Shown one piece after another: positions 5,219 through 6,075 of a stretch of 6,075 nt of DNA. Where the stretch lies: contig JANQKO010000575.1 in assembly GCA_028281075.1 (NCBI GenBank), forward strand, positions 1 through 6,075, given 5' to 3'. Position numbers and translations under genes: made by a program. The DNA is from Alphaproteobacteria bacterium. Lineage in GTDB: Bacteria; Pseudomonadota; Alphaproteobacteria; GCA-2731375. Positions within the stretch are counted from its first letter, which is position 1; each line of letters opens with the position of its first letter. Under the pieces are notes generated by a model. That model did no database searches. It was not told the origin of the DNA and worked only from the letters and a program-made list of their open reading frames with translations.

Positions 5219-5871
5219 GACGGCGCCGCCGCGTCCCCGTCGACCGCTTGCAGCGGAAATCCCAGCCCGGTCAGCAGCGCGGCGGTCTCGTAGAGCGGCA
5301 GGCCGACGACATTGGAATAGGAGCCGTTCAACGCGCGCACGAAGATCGCGGCCCGGCCCTGAACGGCATAGCCGCCGGCCTTGCCGCGCCATTCGCCGCC
5401 GGCGAGATACCAGTCGATCTCGTCGGCGGCGAGCCGCTTGAAGGTCACCGTCGTCGTGACCAGGCGGGCCGTCCGGCCGCCGTCGGGCGCGATCACATGC
5501 ACGCCCGTCAGCACGCGATGGCGCCGGCCGGACAGCAGCGTCAGGCAGGCCCGCGCCTGGGCCGCGCCGTGCGCCTTGGGCAGGATGCGCCGGCCGCAGG
5601 CGACCACGGTATCGGCCGCCAGCACGACGGCGCCGTCGGGCGCGCCGGCGCCGGCCGCGCCGGCCTTGGCCCCGGCTAGGCGGCGCGCCAGGTCAGCCGG
5701 CCGCTCGCGCGGCCGCGGTGTCTCGTCGATGTCCGCCGGCGCCACCGCGTCCGGCGTCACGCCGATCTGCCGCAGCAGCGCCAGCCGGCGCGGCGAGGCG
5801 GACGCCAGGACCAGGCGCAAGCGCGGCGCGGCGTCATCGGCGGGTGCTGCCGGCACGGCAGAAACCGACAT
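5215..5871 (-). CDS. maf: Maf-family nucleoside triphosphate pyrophosphatase (dTTP/UTP type)
   Basis: The 218-residue protein has the Maf substrate loop SASPRR (24-29), DIDETP (47-52), the catalytic LAADTVV with D87, a lysine at K99 (ILPKAHG) and LLSGRRHRVLTG (112-123). YAVQGRAAIFV and the ending GSYSNVVGLPLYET are typical of the YhdE type, which hydrolyses dTTP and UTP, and differ from the YceF (m7GTP) type. Maf proteins remove non-canonical or excess nucleotides and affect septum formation. The family GKP is changed to LPK here. The N-terminus is about 15 residues longer than usual (Ala/Pro-rich, MSVSAVPAAP), but ATG 5871 fits the context because it overlaps the infA TAA as TAATG. There is no Shine-Dalgarno, which suggests translational coupling to infA. 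Confidence 0.95.
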   Translation of the reverse strand: MSVSAVPAAPADDAAPRLRLVLASASPRRLALLRQIGVTPDAVAPADIDETPRPRERPADLARRLAGAKAGAAGAGAPDGAVVLAADTVVACGRRILPKAHGAAQARACLTLLSGRRHRVLTGVHVIAPDGGRTARLVTTTVTFKRLAADEIDWYLAGGEWRGKAGGYAVQGRAAIFVRALNGSYSNVVGLPLYETAALLTGLGFPLQAVDGDAAAPS

Positions 5872-6075
5872 TATTTGAAGCGGTAGGTAATCCGACCCTT
5901 GCTCAGGTCATAGGGCGTCATCTCGACCAGCACCTTGTCGCCGGCGAGCACGCGGATGCGGTGCTTGCGCATCTTGCCGGCCGTATGGGCCAGAACTTCG
6001 TGATCGTTGTCGAGCTTTACGCGAAACATCGCGTTCGGCAGCAGTTCGGTGACCGTGCCGGGAAATTCGAGCAGT
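5871..6075 (-). CDS. infA: Translation initiation factor IF-1 (N-terminus beyond window)
   Basis: The last 67 residues of IF-1 are visible, from LLEFPGTVTELLP through AHTAGKMRKHRIRVLAGDKV and MTPYDLSKGRITYRFK to the TAA stop. The family length is about 72, so only about five residues (probably like MAKEE) lie beyond the window. IF-1 is a single OB-fold protein that binds the 30S A-site and helps IF-2 and IF-3 select the initiator tRNA. The sequence is highly conserved and intact. The stop codon shares its last base with the maf start (TAATG), placing infA at the head of this cluster. Confidence 0.97.
   Translation of the reverse strand, partial: LLEFPGTVTELLPNAMFRVKLDNDHEVLAHTAGKMRKHRIRVLAGDKVLVEMTPYDLSKGRITYRFK

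Noticed and set aside
3815..5293. Plus-strand 492-codon frame opposite the RNase gene
   Set aside because: Low-complexity composition with no domain; the minus strand encodes an unmistakable RNase E/G.
5219..5392. N-terminal extension of the RNase reading frame
   Set aside because: It overlaps maf by about 175 nt in another frame and adds Arg-rich sequence unlike the family; ATG 5218 matches the family N-terminus and the ATGA overlap.
1..6075. CRISPR array, complete insertion sequence, or toxin-antitoxin/defence genes
   Set aside because: No regularly spaced direct repeats, no transposase or nuclease-effector frames and no paired small genes were seen on either strand.

Overview
The window is a GC-rich stretch of a bacterial chromosome, most likely from an alphaproteobacterium, perhaps Rhodospirillales-like. 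The evidence is the infA-maf-RNase E/G-yacG-tRNA-Phe order, an alphaproteobacterial-type IF-1 sequence, and a large FecR-domain protein of a type I associate from memory with that class. Every gene I can support lies on the minus strand, so transcription runs from high to low coordinates.

Right half (3379-6075), core information-processing cluster in transcription order: the end of infA (IF-1), maf (nucleotide pyrophosphatase, dTTP/UTP type), a single-domain RNase E/G protein, and yacG (zinc protein that inhibits gyrase). The four genes are chained by stop/start overlaps (one TAATG, two ATGA), which predicts one mRNA with coupled translation. A tRNA-Phe(GAA) gene with encoded CCA follows 91 nt after yacG. 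The RNase keeps the catalytic aspartates and 5'-sensor residues, but the zinc-link CPxC is replaced in register by V-P-G-I.

Middle (2918-3378): a 461-nt gene-free stretch with a REP/MITE-like inverted repeat built on GGGACAGTCCC, an 11-bp direct repeat, and a 10-bp inverted repeat just upstream of the next gene.

Left half (1-2917), envelope/secretion region: a TolC-family outer-membrane efflux/secretion protein, then a 371-nt gap, then the N-terminal 404 residues of a FecR-domain protein that runs off the window. This protein has no Sec signal peptide. It is preceded by a near-consensus sigma-70-type promoter (TTGACA-18-GATAAT), with a perfect 9-bp dyad centred about 71 bp upstream of the predicted start of transcription. 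The pairing suggests a type I secretion or surface-protein locus. This is an inference, because the ABC and membrane-fusion partners are not in the window.

Most of the window is ordinary. The points most worth a second look are the zinc-link-less RNase E/G and the regulated FecR-protein/TolC pair. I see no clear new defence system, CRISPR array or complete mobile element.
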